Shown here in pieces: positions 7,553 to 15,029 of a DNA stretch of 34,368 bases. Position 1 is the first letter of the stretch, and every line of letters begins with the position of its first letter. The DNA lies in the IMG/VR virus record IMGVR_UViG_3300027771_000047, positions 1-34,368 of that record; one strand, 5' to 3'. The notes beneath the pieces were generated by a model. It had not been told where the DNA came from and made no database searches. It saw only the letters and a program-made list of their open reading frames with translations. A program made the position numbers and the translations under genes. The DNA is from a virus.

Positions 7553-7581
7553 AGTATACTTCTTTTAATGCCTACTGTCAA
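7553..7581 (-). promoter_or_regulatory. Sigma-70 type promoter of the ssb-uvsX-uvsY operon
   Basis: Minus-strand TTGACA (7581-7576), 17-base spacer, TATACT (7558-7553). The expected transcript starts near 7546, giving a leader of about 90 bases before ssb. Confidence 0.85.
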
Positions 7582-7678
7582 GCACTTTTTCGTTTTAATT
7601 TGATTTAATTTTTTAGTCTTTCATTGAAGATATTACGTTGTTAATGCAGGCTCTCAACTGGCGCTGCTTCATTTATAT

Positions 7679-7840
7679 TTATTCTTCTTTGATAATAGAC
7701 CAGATGCCATATACAAGGGCAATCCATGCTGCTATCTTTGCTAACGGACCTAACAATAGAATTGCTAGTGCAGTACCAATTAATACTGCACCATCTAATG
7801 ATGTACGTTCTGTTAAGCGATCTTTCATCCAATTAATCAT
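7679..7840 (-). CDS. Small membrane protein (53 aa)
   Basis: From the ATG at 7840 this is a 53-aa protein with a charged N-terminus containing KDRLTERTSLDG. A hydrophobic stretch from about residue 18 to 48 (GAVLIGTALAILLLGPLAKI, then AAWIALVYGIW) can form two short or one long membrane helix, before the charged end KEE. An in-frame ATG at 7882 would overlap the previous gene by 41 bases; the one at 7840, one base past the upstream stop and preceded by GGTGGGA, is preferred. Small proteins with this ERTSLDG-plus-hydrophobic layout are familiar to me from marine T4-like phages, where their function is unknown. A holin-like or membrane-remodelling role is possible but unproven. Confidence 0.7.
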   Translation of the reverse strand: MINWMKDRLTERTSLDGAVLIGTALAILLLGPLAKIAAWIALVYGIWSIIKEE

Positions 7841-7841
7841 A

Positions 7842-9113
7842 TTATCCCACCATCTTACGTAAGTTAGTAACTGCTTCACCATCCATTGAAGGTGATTCTT
7901 GAGTTACTTCTGGTACTACTTCTTCTGTTACCTTATCAAGTAATTGATCAAGTGCAGTAAGAAATACCTTATTCATTTTATGAACATCAACGCTCAACAT
8001 ATCAAGTAAGTTAGACAATTCAAATTGCTTTACTTGAATAGCCTTCATACCAATGTATGACGCTTTGTGTCCTAGTGCAGAAACATCACCACCATCACCT
8101 GAGAAATCAGTCATTGCGTTTTCAGGATGCTCTGGGTCAGTTGAATCAACAGGAATCTTAATACCAGATTTAACAATGTTGATCAATTTTTCTAAGTTTT
8201 CAATTGCGCTCACGGTTTTCGCCTCTTTCAATTTAGTTTCAGATACTACACGATTTACTGTAGCGAGTGCTTGTTGCATACTCTCAGTAGATAATGCATT
8301 ATACTTGAATTTCTCAGAGATGTCAAGGGTTTCTTCAATTAAATCTTCATTTACTTCAACTTTAAAATTATCATAACCACGCTTGGTAGACAAACGCTTA
8401 ACTGACTCTTTTAGTTGTGCAATCTTTGATTTAATAGTCTCTACAATTTCTTGATTGTCTTCATTGACTAATTTTTGCTGCTTTGTGTATTTTGTGAATT
8501 TGTTTAAATCTGAAATCTCTTCACACATAGCCAAAATTGCTTGTCCCTTAACATCGTAAGGATTTCCCTGTTCATTGACATGCATGGTCATTGCTCTCGC
8601 GCCTGCCATGTACTTATGTGGGAATGCAAACTTTTCGCCTGATGCATTTTCAATAAACAAACTATGAATATTTCTACTGCGAGAACCACGCATCTCTTCA
8701 TTAACACTCTTGTTGTGCTTTATGATAAGAGTCGCCTCTGGTAGTCTAATATAACTTGTTTTGGTTGAACCGCCTGCCTTAGTGAAACCTTCTGTCACTT
8801 GTGCATCTGTTTTCGGTTGGATTTTTTTATCAAATTTTCTCATTGTGAATTCACCTAATTTTGAATGTGCAATTGCTTTGATTGCATCTAAAATATCTTT
8901 ATTTCTCTGTATGTCGTAACTTTCCCCGATCTTAACAATCACTTCAAACTTGTTATCTTCTTGTTTGATTGTAACAATCAAATTTTGATCAACAGCGTAT
9001 AGTCGCGTTGCTTCTTCTACATTCAATGTCTCTACACCATCAATAGTGTATAAACGCATCTTGTAGCCTGCGCCTTTTAGTATGTTAAATAGTTCTGTTG
9101 AAATATCATTCAT
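7842..9113 (-). CDS. Conserved T4-like phage protein of unknown function (423 aa)
   Basis: This large complete gene follows the large terminase and has a late-type promoter octamer at 9142-9149, so it is probably expressed late. The central segment around residues 120-190 (TKSGGSTKTSY-like start, VNEEMRGSRSRNIHSLFIEN, then FPHKYMAGARAMTMHV) resembles a family I recall from marine T4-like phages near the packaging genes. The second half is largely helical with coiled-coil potential (around 215-300), and the C-terminus is acidic and Val/Glu-rich. There is no P-loop, metal site or signal peptide. A virion or capsid-assembly role is inferred from timing and position. It is translationally adjacent to the small membrane protein, with one base between them. 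Confidence 0.75.
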   Translation of the reverse strand: MNDISTELFNILKGAGYKMRLYTIDGVETLNVEEATRLYAVDQNLIVTIKQEDNKFEVIVKIGESYDIQRNKDILDAIKAIAHSKLGEFTMRKFDKKIQPKTDAQVTEGFTKAGGSTKTSYIRLPEATLIIKHNKSVNEEMRGSRSRNIHSLFIENASGEKFAFPHKYMAGARAMTMHVNEQGNPYDVKGQAILAMCEEISDLNKFTKYTKQQKLVNEDNQEIVETIKSKIAQLKESVKRLSTKRGYDNFKVEVNEDLIEETLDISEKFKYNALSTESMQQALATVNRVVSETKLKEAKTVSAIENLEKLINIVKSGIKIPVDSTDPEHPENAMTDFSGDGGDVSALGHKASYIGMKAIQVKQFELSNLLDMLSVDVHKMNKVFLTALDQLLDKVTEEVVPEVTQESPSMDGEAVTNLRKMVG

Positions 9114-9141
9114 CGGGGTAATTCCTTTTTAATTATATATG

Positions 9142-9149
9142 TATTTATC
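9142..9149 (-). promoter_or_regulatory. T4-late-like promoter octamer GATAAATA
   Basis: GATAAATA on the minus strand, about 30 bases before the ATG at 9113 and between gene 17 and the 423-aa gene. It matches the ATAAATA core of T4 late promoters recognised by the phage gp55-type sigma factor. No gp55 gene lies in the window. Confidence 0.6.
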
Positions 9150-9157
9150 TTTTTAGG

Positions 9158-10714
9158 CTATAAAAATGACATTGGCATTGGGTCGTCATAGTCGTTATCT
9201 AAGCCCTCTTCCATCAAGTATTCATATGCAGTGTCTTCGTAATTTGTTACTTCTTGTGCCATTCGTATAATCAATACTAGTGCCATAACCAAATCATCAT
9301 TTTCACCTTCTTTTGCCCCATAACTATTGCCACGAGAAATAAATACTTTCAGTTCACGTAGTAGATTCTTACTTGCTATTTCTAACTTATCAGTCTCTAC
9401 CCAATATTTCAATTTAGCACATGCTGCTATCTTTGATTTATGTGTTGTAGTGAAACCCTTGCGATATGCTTTTGTATTACCATGCTTCTTACGCTCACTC
9501 AAGAATGTGCCTGGGAAGTATTCTTCACCTATCTCTTCCACACAAACCAATCCTGCTTCGCCCATTGAGTTGTTTTCTAGACTGTAATATATTTCCGATT
9601 GTTGCTTTGTCTCGTCATCTATGTATATTGCTATCTTCTGTAATATTCTTACTTGCTGTTGTATAGTCGTTTTATTATGTTGCCATTCAGCAATTTGATT
9701 CATTCCGGGAAGTTCGTAAACTTGTATTGCTGCGTTATCTCCACCAGTTCCTAAACTAGGATCTAATGCAATAAGATATAAATTGCCCGCTTTCAACGGC
9801 TTATACCAGCGTACTTGTCCCTGCATTGCCCATGCTTCTTTTGCTTCCATCATGGCTAATTTCAAACTACTCACCAATGTCTCATCAAATGCGATGAATT
9901 CATTTTTATGCTCACGTCTGAATTTCTCTTCACCGATCTTGGCTTCTTCTACAATTGCCCACTCTTCATCACGATCTGGATGTCTATCCCATATCGCATC
10001 ATACGAGGCAAAACTATTAATACCTAATTCAGTTTCATTACCGTATTCATCTGTCTTCTTTTGTGAATCTCTCCAAATCTGTGCAAATTGATCATCGTCT
10101 TGGTTTGGTGTTGATGTTATTATACATTTACCACCAGTTGCTAATGTAGGAGACAATGCTGTCCAGAAATCTCTTGCGATGTTTGGTCGTACAAATGCAA
10201 ACTCATCTAAGTATGCTAACGATATAGACATACCACGACCTGTGTTATCAGTGGTGGCTTGCGCAATAATACGACTACCATTATCAAATTCCAATGAACC
10301 TTTGTTATATGATGTTGCGCCCGCTCTCAAGTAATCTGGCAATGTTTCATATGCAAAGCGAATACGCTGCATTATCTCTTGTGCGCCACTATATTTGTGT
10401 GCTGCAATTAGGATTGTTTGATCTGGTACGAACATCGCATACCATAATAGATAGCCGGCAGCACATGTTGATTTTCCCATTTGACGAGAAATCAATGCTA
10501 CTGAGTTTCTATGATTGTGATATACATCAACTAATTCTTCTTGAAAATCAAACAACTCAAATCTCATTCTACCCTTAACTGGATGCTGTATCCAACAATG
10601 CGTTTTCATGAAATATTTTGGGTCTTTAATACATTTTGCTAATTCTACTAATTGCTCATGTGTATAATTTTCTTTTTGATGTGGTGTTTTAACTAATTTA
10701 GTATCTGATGACAT
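9158..10714 (-). CDS. 17: Large terminase subunit (packaging ATPase-nuclease)
   Basis: gp17 drives DNA into the prohead and cuts the concatemer. The 518-aa protein has an N-terminal ATPase: Walker A SRQMGKST (76-83), Walker B LAYLDEF with the Asp-Glu pair at 170-171, and coupling motif ITSTPN (199-204). The C-terminal RNase H-fold nuclease has ALDPSLGTGGD (catalytic Asp near 318), a second acidic cluster in LENNSMGE (around 388) and a third in GENDDLVMAL (around 483). Length is slightly less than T4 gp17 (610 aa). The ATG at 10714 lies only six bases from a late-promoter-like octamer and has no clear ribosome site; the next in-frame Met is about 36 residues later. It follows the SGNH hydrolase gene by 8 bases. 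Confidence 0.95.
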   Translation of the reverse strand: MSSDTKLVKTPHQKENYTHEQLVELAKCIKDPKYFMKTHCWIQHPVKGRMRFELFDFQEELVDVYHNHRNSVALISRQMGKSTCAAGYLLWYAMFVPDQTILIAAHKYSGAQEIMQRIRFAYETLPDYLRAGATSYNKGSLEFDNGSRIIAQATTDNTGRGMSISLAYLDEFAFVRPNIARDFWTALSPTLATGGKCIITSTPNQDDDQFAQIWRDSQKKTDEYGNETELGINSFASYDAIWDRHPDRDEEWAIVEEAKIGEEKFRREHKNEFIAFDETLVSSLKLAMMEAKEAWAMQGQVRWYKPLKAGNLYLIALDPSLGTGGDNAAIQVYELPGMNQIAEWQHNKTTIQQQVRILQKIAIYIDDETKQQSEIYYSLENNSMGEAGLVCVEEIGEEYFPGTFLSERKKHGNTKAYRKGFTTTHKSKIAACAKLKYWVETDKLEIASKNLLRELKVFISRGNSYGAKEGENDDLVMALVLIIRMAQEVTNYEDTAYEYLMEEGLDNDYDDPMPMSFL

Positions 10715-10719
10715 ATAAG

Positions 10720-10727
10720 TATTTATC
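10720..10727 (-). promoter_or_regulatory. Late-promoter-like octamer abutting the gene 17 start
   Basis: GATAAATA overlaps the stop codon of the SGNH gene (AGATAA) and lies six bases before the terminase ATG. If used, transcription would start on or next to the ATG, giving a leaderless message. It may be a chance match. Confidence 0.35.
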
Positions 10728-11436
10728 TTTGTCCATTATTCAATATATCGACAATCTCTGGTGTCAATATGTAATTTTCTAATACCCAATCATTTGCTGA
10801 TGGACTCCAATGAGTATCAGTTGGCGAAACTGTAATTCCCGCATCAAATAAGGCATTTCCTCTACGCTCTTCTCCTGGGATATTAATCGGAAGATTATGA
10901 AAAGCCTGTAATTGATGTTGGGCGCTGTTTGAACGAAAGGGCAATAGTTCAAGTTTTATTATGTGTTTGAAATTGTATAATGAATCAATTGAATCAAACC
11001 ATTTATTATGATAATCTTGACTTGTATTGGATATACTTCTATTAGCCAATGAAATATTTATTTCTTTTACCACTGCGTTGAAAGGACTACGTCCTTGCTT
11101 GTGAGGCTCTTGTCCGCTAAACCATATTTGCTCTATCAATTCCAATGTCTGATAATTGTCTGATTTACGTATCATTTCAAAGTTAAAGCCACCATCGCCA
11201 TGTAACTGTGCGACTCTATGCTTAAATGGTCTGTTGACAAAAATAACATCTATATCTTTAAGTTTTGCATCAAGTAATGACCATTGGAACAAATCAGTTC
11301 CGCGACCACCCCATGCATAATTATAGTATTGATGCTGTGGGAATTGTTGTGATAACTTCCACGACCAATGATTGTTATATTGACCATCTTGTCTATATGC
11401 AGAGAAACTATCACCTATGAATGCAATTTTTAACAT
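10723..11436 (-). CDS. SGNH/GDSL-family hydrolase
   Basis: This 237-aa SGNH-fold hydrolase has the nucleophile motif IGDSFS at the N-terminus (Ser10), a glycine in block II (WGGRGTD, around 42-48) and the C-terminal catalytic pair in DTHWSPSAN (Asp207, His209). The canonical block III Asn is probably in IFVNRP (around 68). SGNH enzymes deacetylate or cleave esters on glycans, peptidoglycan or lipids, and phage versions can trim host surface polysaccharide. There is no signal peptide, so it acts in the cytoplasm or on the virion. It follows the SPASM-like gene with a single base between them and precedes the terminase, completing a three-gene block that interrupts the usual packaging cluster. 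Fold and catalytic residues are clear; the substrate is unknown. Confidence 0.85.
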   Translation of the reverse strand: MLKIAFIGDSFSAYRQDGQYNNHWSWKLSQQFPQHQYYNYAWGGRGTDLFQWSLLDAKLKDIDVIFVNRPFKHRVAQLHGDGGFNFEMIRKSDNYQTLELIEQIWFSGQEPHKQGRSPFNAVVKEINISLANRSISNTSQDYHNKWFDSIDSLYNFKHIIKLELLPFRSNSAQHQLQAFHNLPINIPGEERRGNALFDAGITVSPTDTHWSPSANDWVLENYILTPEIVDILNNGQR

Positions 11437-11437
11437 A

Positions 11438-11767
11438 TTATTTATTAGAACAATGTTTTTTGCACAACAACGGTGGATTTTCGCTATTCCATCCTTCGGG
11501 TGCGATATATTTCTTGAATATATTATTTTCTAATATATCATCAAGATCATGATAGTTTAAATCATTCCAAGTTTTATCTTTATCAAATTCAGCCTGTAAT
11601 ATTGCATCACTCGCTAATGTTTTTGCATCAGATCGGTTACTATTGCCATTAAAATCTTCAAATGCTTGTGAGTATTTGCAACATGGCCATACAGTTCCAT
11701 CTTGACTCAATTGAACATGCACTAATGTGTTTCTTTGCATGAACGGACATATAATATTATAACTCAT
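11438..11767 (-). CDS. Stand-alone SPASM-like cysteine-rich protein
   Basis: This 109-aa protein has Cys7 in IICPFM, a Cys-Cys pair at 29-30 in GTVWPCC, and Cys102 and Cys106 in LLCKKHC. That spacing and the dG-x-VWPCC turn are typical of SPASM or twitch domains, which bind auxiliary iron-sulfur clusters at the C-terminus of radical SAM enzymes. Here the domain is a separate open frame whose ATG lies inside the end of the radical SAM gene (11-base overlap, frame shifted by +1). Together they would total about 364 aa, the size of a single-chain radical SAM/SPASM protein. It may be a coupled subunit, a programmed frameshift product, or a recent split. The cysteine pattern is seen directly; cluster binding is inferred. 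Confidence 0.75.
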   Translation of the reverse strand: MSYNIICPFMQRNTLVHVQLSQDGTVWPCCKYSQAFEDFNGNSNRSDAKTLASDAILQAEFDKDKTWNDLNYHDLDDILENNIFKKYIAPEGWNSENPPLLCKKHCSNK

Positions 11768-12524
11768 CTAGTAACTTCCAAAGTGGACTGTTTATGTTGT
11801 ATTTCTGTGCTAACATCATCTCTTGCTCGTCCGTTACTGCATTAAACTCGGTTCTATTAAATAGCATAAATAATGAACACCCTATATCGGTTGCCATTTG
11901 CATGGCTTCACCTATCTGATGATCATTATGATTGAAGATTATGTATTGCCATTCTGCATCTGCTGGAGTTGCAGAAAACGCTTTCATATTTTCATACGCT
12001 TTGTCAAAATTAACATCTACTCTATACATATTGTTTATTTCTTGATTTGTACCATCTATGCCAAAAATTATTCTCAGTTTATCTTTATATTTGTTACCAA
12101 GATGAGTATACCATTTAGCATTACGCAATGCTCCGTTTGTAGATATTATTATATATGCCACTTTACTTGCACATATATCAATAATTTCTTCTATCTGTGG
12201 ATGCATCATCGGATCACCATAATCACCGCTAAGTCTAACAATTGCAGTCTCATTGAATATCTTAGTACTCTTTGTCATCTTTTTTAAAATATCTATACTT
12301 AGATGTTCCAACTTTAAGCCAGGAATGGTCAAACCATCATCGCCTGTTCTAGCACATGACGGACATCTCGCTTGACAAAAAGTGGTAGGTGTCAAGTCGA
12401 TCATATTATGTTTTCTTTTTCTATGACCAACTTTGGTAGGATTAGATTTAGGTGCTGAAACTGCAAGCGCGTTATCATACGGCTTATCAATGTCGTCGAC
12501 ACTGATATCTATTGATTCTGGCAT
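11757..12524 (-). CDS. Radical SAM enzyme
   Basis: This 255-aa protein has the radical SAM cluster motif C50-x3-C54-x2-C57 (FCQARCPSCAR), which binds the 4Fe-4S cluster that cleaves S-adenosylmethionine. It also has a GDPMMHP segment near residue 100 (the usual SAM-contacting strand after beta-2), a STNG strand near 128 and GIDGTNQE near 155, matching the partial TIM barrel. The first 40 residues are polar and probably flexible. The protein stops before the SPASM-type domain, which is encoded by the next, overlapping gene. Radical SAM/SPASM enzymes commonly modify peptides or proteins, but no precursor peptide gene is evident next to this one. It follows the 159-aa leader-bearing protein by 8 bases. 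Confidence 0.9.
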   Translation of the reverse strand: MPESIDISVDDIDKPYDNALAVSAPKSNPTKVGHRKRKHNMIDLTPTTFCQARCPSCARTGDDGLTIPGLKLEHLSIDILKKMTKSTKIFNETAIVRLSGDYGDPMMHPQIEEIIDICASKVAYIIISTNGALRNAKWYTHLGNKYKDKLRIIFGIDGTNQEINNMYRVDVNFDKAYENMKAFSATPADAEWQYIIFNHNDHQIGEAMQMATDIGCSLFMLFNRTEFNAVTDEQEMMLAQKYNINSPLWKLLDEL

Positions 12525-12532
12525 AACCTTCT

Positions 12533-13012
12533 CTATTTTGATATGATATTTTTTACTGATATTTCTAAATTTTCTAAAAAGGTATCAATGTCAATATCAT
12601 CTGATTCAACAACTTCATTGGTTTTTGATTTTCTTTTATCTTGACTACCACTCTTCACAATAGTATTAGGATTCACAGTAGAAGTAGATTTAGAAAATGA
12701 CCATTTAACAACTACTTTTCCATCACTCTCAATTTTAATTACTTTACCTGATGAACCTTTTGTGGCGTGTACAATGCTATCGCCTTTAGATAACTCTTTT
12801 GTAGATTCGGCAACTTGTGGATTTCTTGATAATTTACTGTCATCTACCCATCCTTCTGCATCACTCGTTTGTGACCTAATCAATACTTGATCAAAATCAT
12901 TAGGATTAATGCCTACTACTTCATACGATTTATTTTTATATCCGACAATATCACCAACCCTCAAAGGAGTTTCTAGTAATACCGCTTCCATCAATTTTCT
13001 CATTTCACTCAT
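12533..13012 (-). CDS. Putative internal capsid protein with capsid-targeting-like leader (159 aa)
   Basis: This 159-aa protein is the last of four consecutive genes whose N-termini look alike. Its leader MSEMRKLMEAVLLE is a short amphipathic helix ending in L-x-E, the type of site cleaved by the T4 prohead protease gp21. The mature part would have two small beta-rich modules: residues 17-60 (RVGDIVGYKNKSYEVVGI) and 75-105 (KGDSIVHATKGSSGKVIKI, then KVVVKWSF). Both resemble SH3-like or KOW-like barrels. A Ser/Lys-rich linker and an acidic C-terminal helix follow. Its ATG overlaps the upstream stop by four bases (ATGA). Packaging into the prohead core is an inference from the leader and position; the mature function is unknown. 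Confidence 0.7.
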   Translation of the reverse strand: MSEMRKLMEAVLLETPLRVGDIVGYKNKSYEVVGINPNDFDQVLIRSQTSDAEGWVDDSKLSRNPQVAESTKELSKGDSIVHATKGSSGKVIKIESDGKVVVKWSFSKSTSTVNPNTIVKSGSQDKRKSKTNEVVESDDIDIDTFLENLEISVKNIISK

Positions 13013-13470
13013 GATGCGTTACTCATATGTGCAATAAATTGTGCTAATGTACCAGATGGATTTTTCTCTTTCCATTTATCATGGTTCTCTTTGAACTTTG
13101 GGTGCTTGGGATCTGATTTCTCATAGGCTCCTTCGTCTACTATACCATCTTCGCTAACACCTTCAAACCACATTTCAGGATACTTATCTACCATATCACT
13201 AAAACTCATATTATCATGCATCGCTTTTAGATACTTAACAAGATCATTAGGCACGCCAGAAACATGTGCAGAACCACGTAACCAAGAAATTTTAATCTTT
13301 ACATTGTATTGTGCTTCAAGGTTTTCAATAAATTCGCCTTCTTCATTACGTTCACCAGAAAACAACCAAGGTGTTTTTATTGACACCCGTTTCCCGCCTG
13401 CTTCGTTCATTGTAGGCTGCAATTGAATATCTTCATTCAAGATATTCATTATTTTTCTCATATTGTTCAT
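13009..13470 (-). CDS. Putative internal capsid protein with capsid-targeting-like leader (153 aa)
   Basis: This 153-aa protein begins MNNMRKIMNILNED, aligning with the leader of the next gene (MRKLMEA) and ending in the potential protease site L-N-E. The middle contains a beta-rich segment (IKTPWLFSGERNEEGEFIEN, then KIKISWLRGSAHVSG), and the C-terminal 40 residues are charged and helical (DPKHPKFKENHDKWKEKNPS, then TLAQFIAHM). There is no enzyme motif. The ribosome site is AAAGGAAC, about nine bases before the ATG. Upstream is a 140-base leader with a 13-codon mini-frame at 13504-13545. I infer co-assembly with the prohead core from the leader. It may have another role, such as DNA binding, once cleaved. 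Confidence 0.7.
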   Translation of the reverse strand: MNNMRKIMNILNEDIQLQPTMNEAGGKRVSIKTPWLFSGERNEEGEFIENLEAQYNVKIKISWLRGSAHVSGVPNDLVKYLKAMHDNMSFSDMVDKYPEMWFEGVSEDGIVDEGAYEKSDPKHPKFKENHDKWKEKNPSGTLAQFIAHMSNAS

Positions 13471-13503
13471 AATAACGTGTTCCTTTATAATTTGTGCCGT
13501 TTT

Positions 13504-13545
13504 TTATATACATAGTAGCGAATTACATATAATGGATAACGGCAT
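13504..13545 (-). other. 13-codon mini open frame with a strong ribosome site
   Basis: ATG at 13545 is preceded by AAGGAG (13556-13551) with five bases between, one of the best ribosome sites in the window, yet the frame stops after 13 codons (MPLSIICNSLLCI). A 7-bp inverted repeat, AACGGCA (13538-13544) and TGCCGTT (13495-13501), encloses it and pairs with bases of its start codon. It could be a leader peptide controlling the gene at 13009-13470, or a decayed gene start. Confidence 0.35.
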
Positions 13546-13610
13546 CCTCTCTCCTTAGATAATAAAAACGGGCAAGCCAGTAATTATAACAGTCCTAAGG
13601 TCTAAGTTCT

Positions 13611-15029
13611 TTATAGTCCTGCGTTTCTAAGCAAGATTGCCAATTCTTTGGATTCTTCCAATGATTCTTCCACTGATGGTTCTTTCTTATCTCCATCGTA
13701 CTCTGGCTCATCGTCCATTGTAGGCTCTTTCTTATCTAACATCTTTTTGAATGCGGCTTTCTGTGCTGCACTCTGTGCTTCTGCAAGTTCTGATCCTGAA
13801 GCAGATTCTTTAACTTTGTATTTCTTACCGTCTACCTCAAACTCATCTTCGCCAGCATCCATTGCTTTCTTACGATTGCCTGAAAATTCGTTACCTTCGT
13901 TTGGTGCTTCTACCATAGTCTTTTTCTTAGATTCTTCGTATAATGATTTCATGCTGTCTATGGTGTGTTCAGATATACTCACCTTCTTGTCTTCTGCATC
14001 CATATAACGCTTCAATGACAAGTTCACAGGCTGTGCGTAATCATACGGATCACCATGTGATGCAGGTGAAGTTTCGCTGCAACCTTCTGGTGAATTTGCC
14101 CATTCAGTAATCTTACGCTCTATCGCTTCTTCTGACAGACCTGCAAGATGTAACATGCTTACTAATTGAGTAGTATCCATTGTTGGAGACTCATCTAATT
14201 TAGATGATTCTGCTACCCAGTTTTCACCCATTTCATCATCACAATCATGCTTGCAATCTGTAGTAGGCTTGTGTATTTCATCACCGCAATCCTTGCATAC
14301 TTTCTTAGTTGCTTCATATACTTCATATAAGTCGTCAGCATTTTCTTGGTCGTACTTCTTAATAAAGTCTGCTTTAGACATTGTTTCTGAATCGTCAATC
14401 ATTTGTGATTTGACTTTTCCTTCGTTCATTGAATTCTTCATGTTATCTGTATCCTTTTCTTCTGAACGCACTTCTTCGCCTTCTGCGACTGCGTCTATAA
14501 ATGTTACTGGTGTCAATACTGTGCCACCTGTTTTATGATCAAGTCGCAATGCCATGTAAGTACCATCAATTTTGGTCTTATAATCACGATGTATCTTTGA
14601 ATAATCTGATTTGGTCATTTCTATTTGACCTTCATCATTCACTTTTGCCATTGGGCCCATTGCTTCTTCAACTGCTTCTGTTTGCATTGCGTTTACAAAT
14701 GCATCAGTATAATCACCCCAATTTTCACCATCTTCATGTACAAAATTCATACCATCGCCAGTAACACTGACAATTTTGAATTCACCTTCTTGTACCGAAC
14801 CGAATGCTTCTATTTTAATATCAACTTGAATATCTTTAACATCAATATCATAGTCTTCTGATCCTTCGGATGAACCAAATCCATTTGCTACCGCAGTAAA
14901 TTCTTCACTGTCGCTTGTACGTTGAATATTATCTAATGTAACATTTCCGTCTACTATGACATTCATTACTTCCATTTCGTTCATTATAGGATTGATTGAT
15001 TCTAGTAACGTTCTCATTGACTTATGCAT
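13611..15029 (-). CDS. Acidic putative prohead-core protein (472 aa) with targeting-like leader
   Basis: This 472-aa, strongly acidic, low-complexity protein begins MHKSMRTLLESI, with L-L-E at residues 8-10 matching the prohead protease consensus. Further L-x-E type sites occur later (for example SLEES near 457), so it could be cut into several peptides like T4 core proteins. A cysteine/histidine cluster around residues 244-262 (CKDCGDEIH, then DCKHDC) could bind a metal ion. Near 405 is FEVDGKKYKVKES, a beta-hairpin motif that I associate with structural proteins of marine phages. It overlaps the upstream gene by 8 bases. Scaffold or internal-protein function is inferred from composition, leader and position; there is no direct match to T4 gp22. 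Confidence 0.7.
   Translation of the reverse strand: MHKSMRTLLESINPIMNEMEVMNVIVDGNVTLDNIQRTSDSEEFTAVANGFGSSEGSEDYDIDVKDIQVDIKIEAFGSVQEGEFKIVSVTGDGMNFVHEDGENWGDYTDAFVNAMQTEAVEEAMGPMAKVNDEGQIEMTKSDYSKIHRDYKTKIDGTYMALRLDHKTGGTVLTPVTFIDAVAEGEEVRSEEKDTDNMKNSMNEGKVKSQMIDDSETMSKADFIKKYDQENADDLYEVYEATKKVCKDCGDEIHKPTTDCKHDCDDEMGENWVAESSKLDESPTMDTTQLVSMLHLAGLSEEAIERKITEWANSPEGCSETSPASHGDPYDYAQPVNLSLKRYMDAEDKKVSISEHTIDSMKSLYEESKKKTMVEAPNEGNEFSGNRKKAMDAGEDEFEVDGKKYKVKESASGSELAEAQSAAQKAAFKKMLDKKEPTMDDEPEYDGDKKEPSVEESLEESKELAILLRNAGL

Noticed and set aside
7613-7672. 19-codon minus-strand frame after the small membrane protein
   Set aside because: No clear ribosome site, no recognisable motif, and upstream of the ssb promoter; not enough support.
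11439-11446. AATAAATA at the end of the SPASM-like gene
   Set aside because: It arises from the codons Asn-Lys-stop and is followed within a few bases by the next start; first base A differs from the other octamers.
13561-13620. Possible terminator or RNA gene after the 472-aa gene
   Set aside because: GGCTTGCC gives only a 3-bp stem before the T-run, and I could not build a tRNA cloverleaf.
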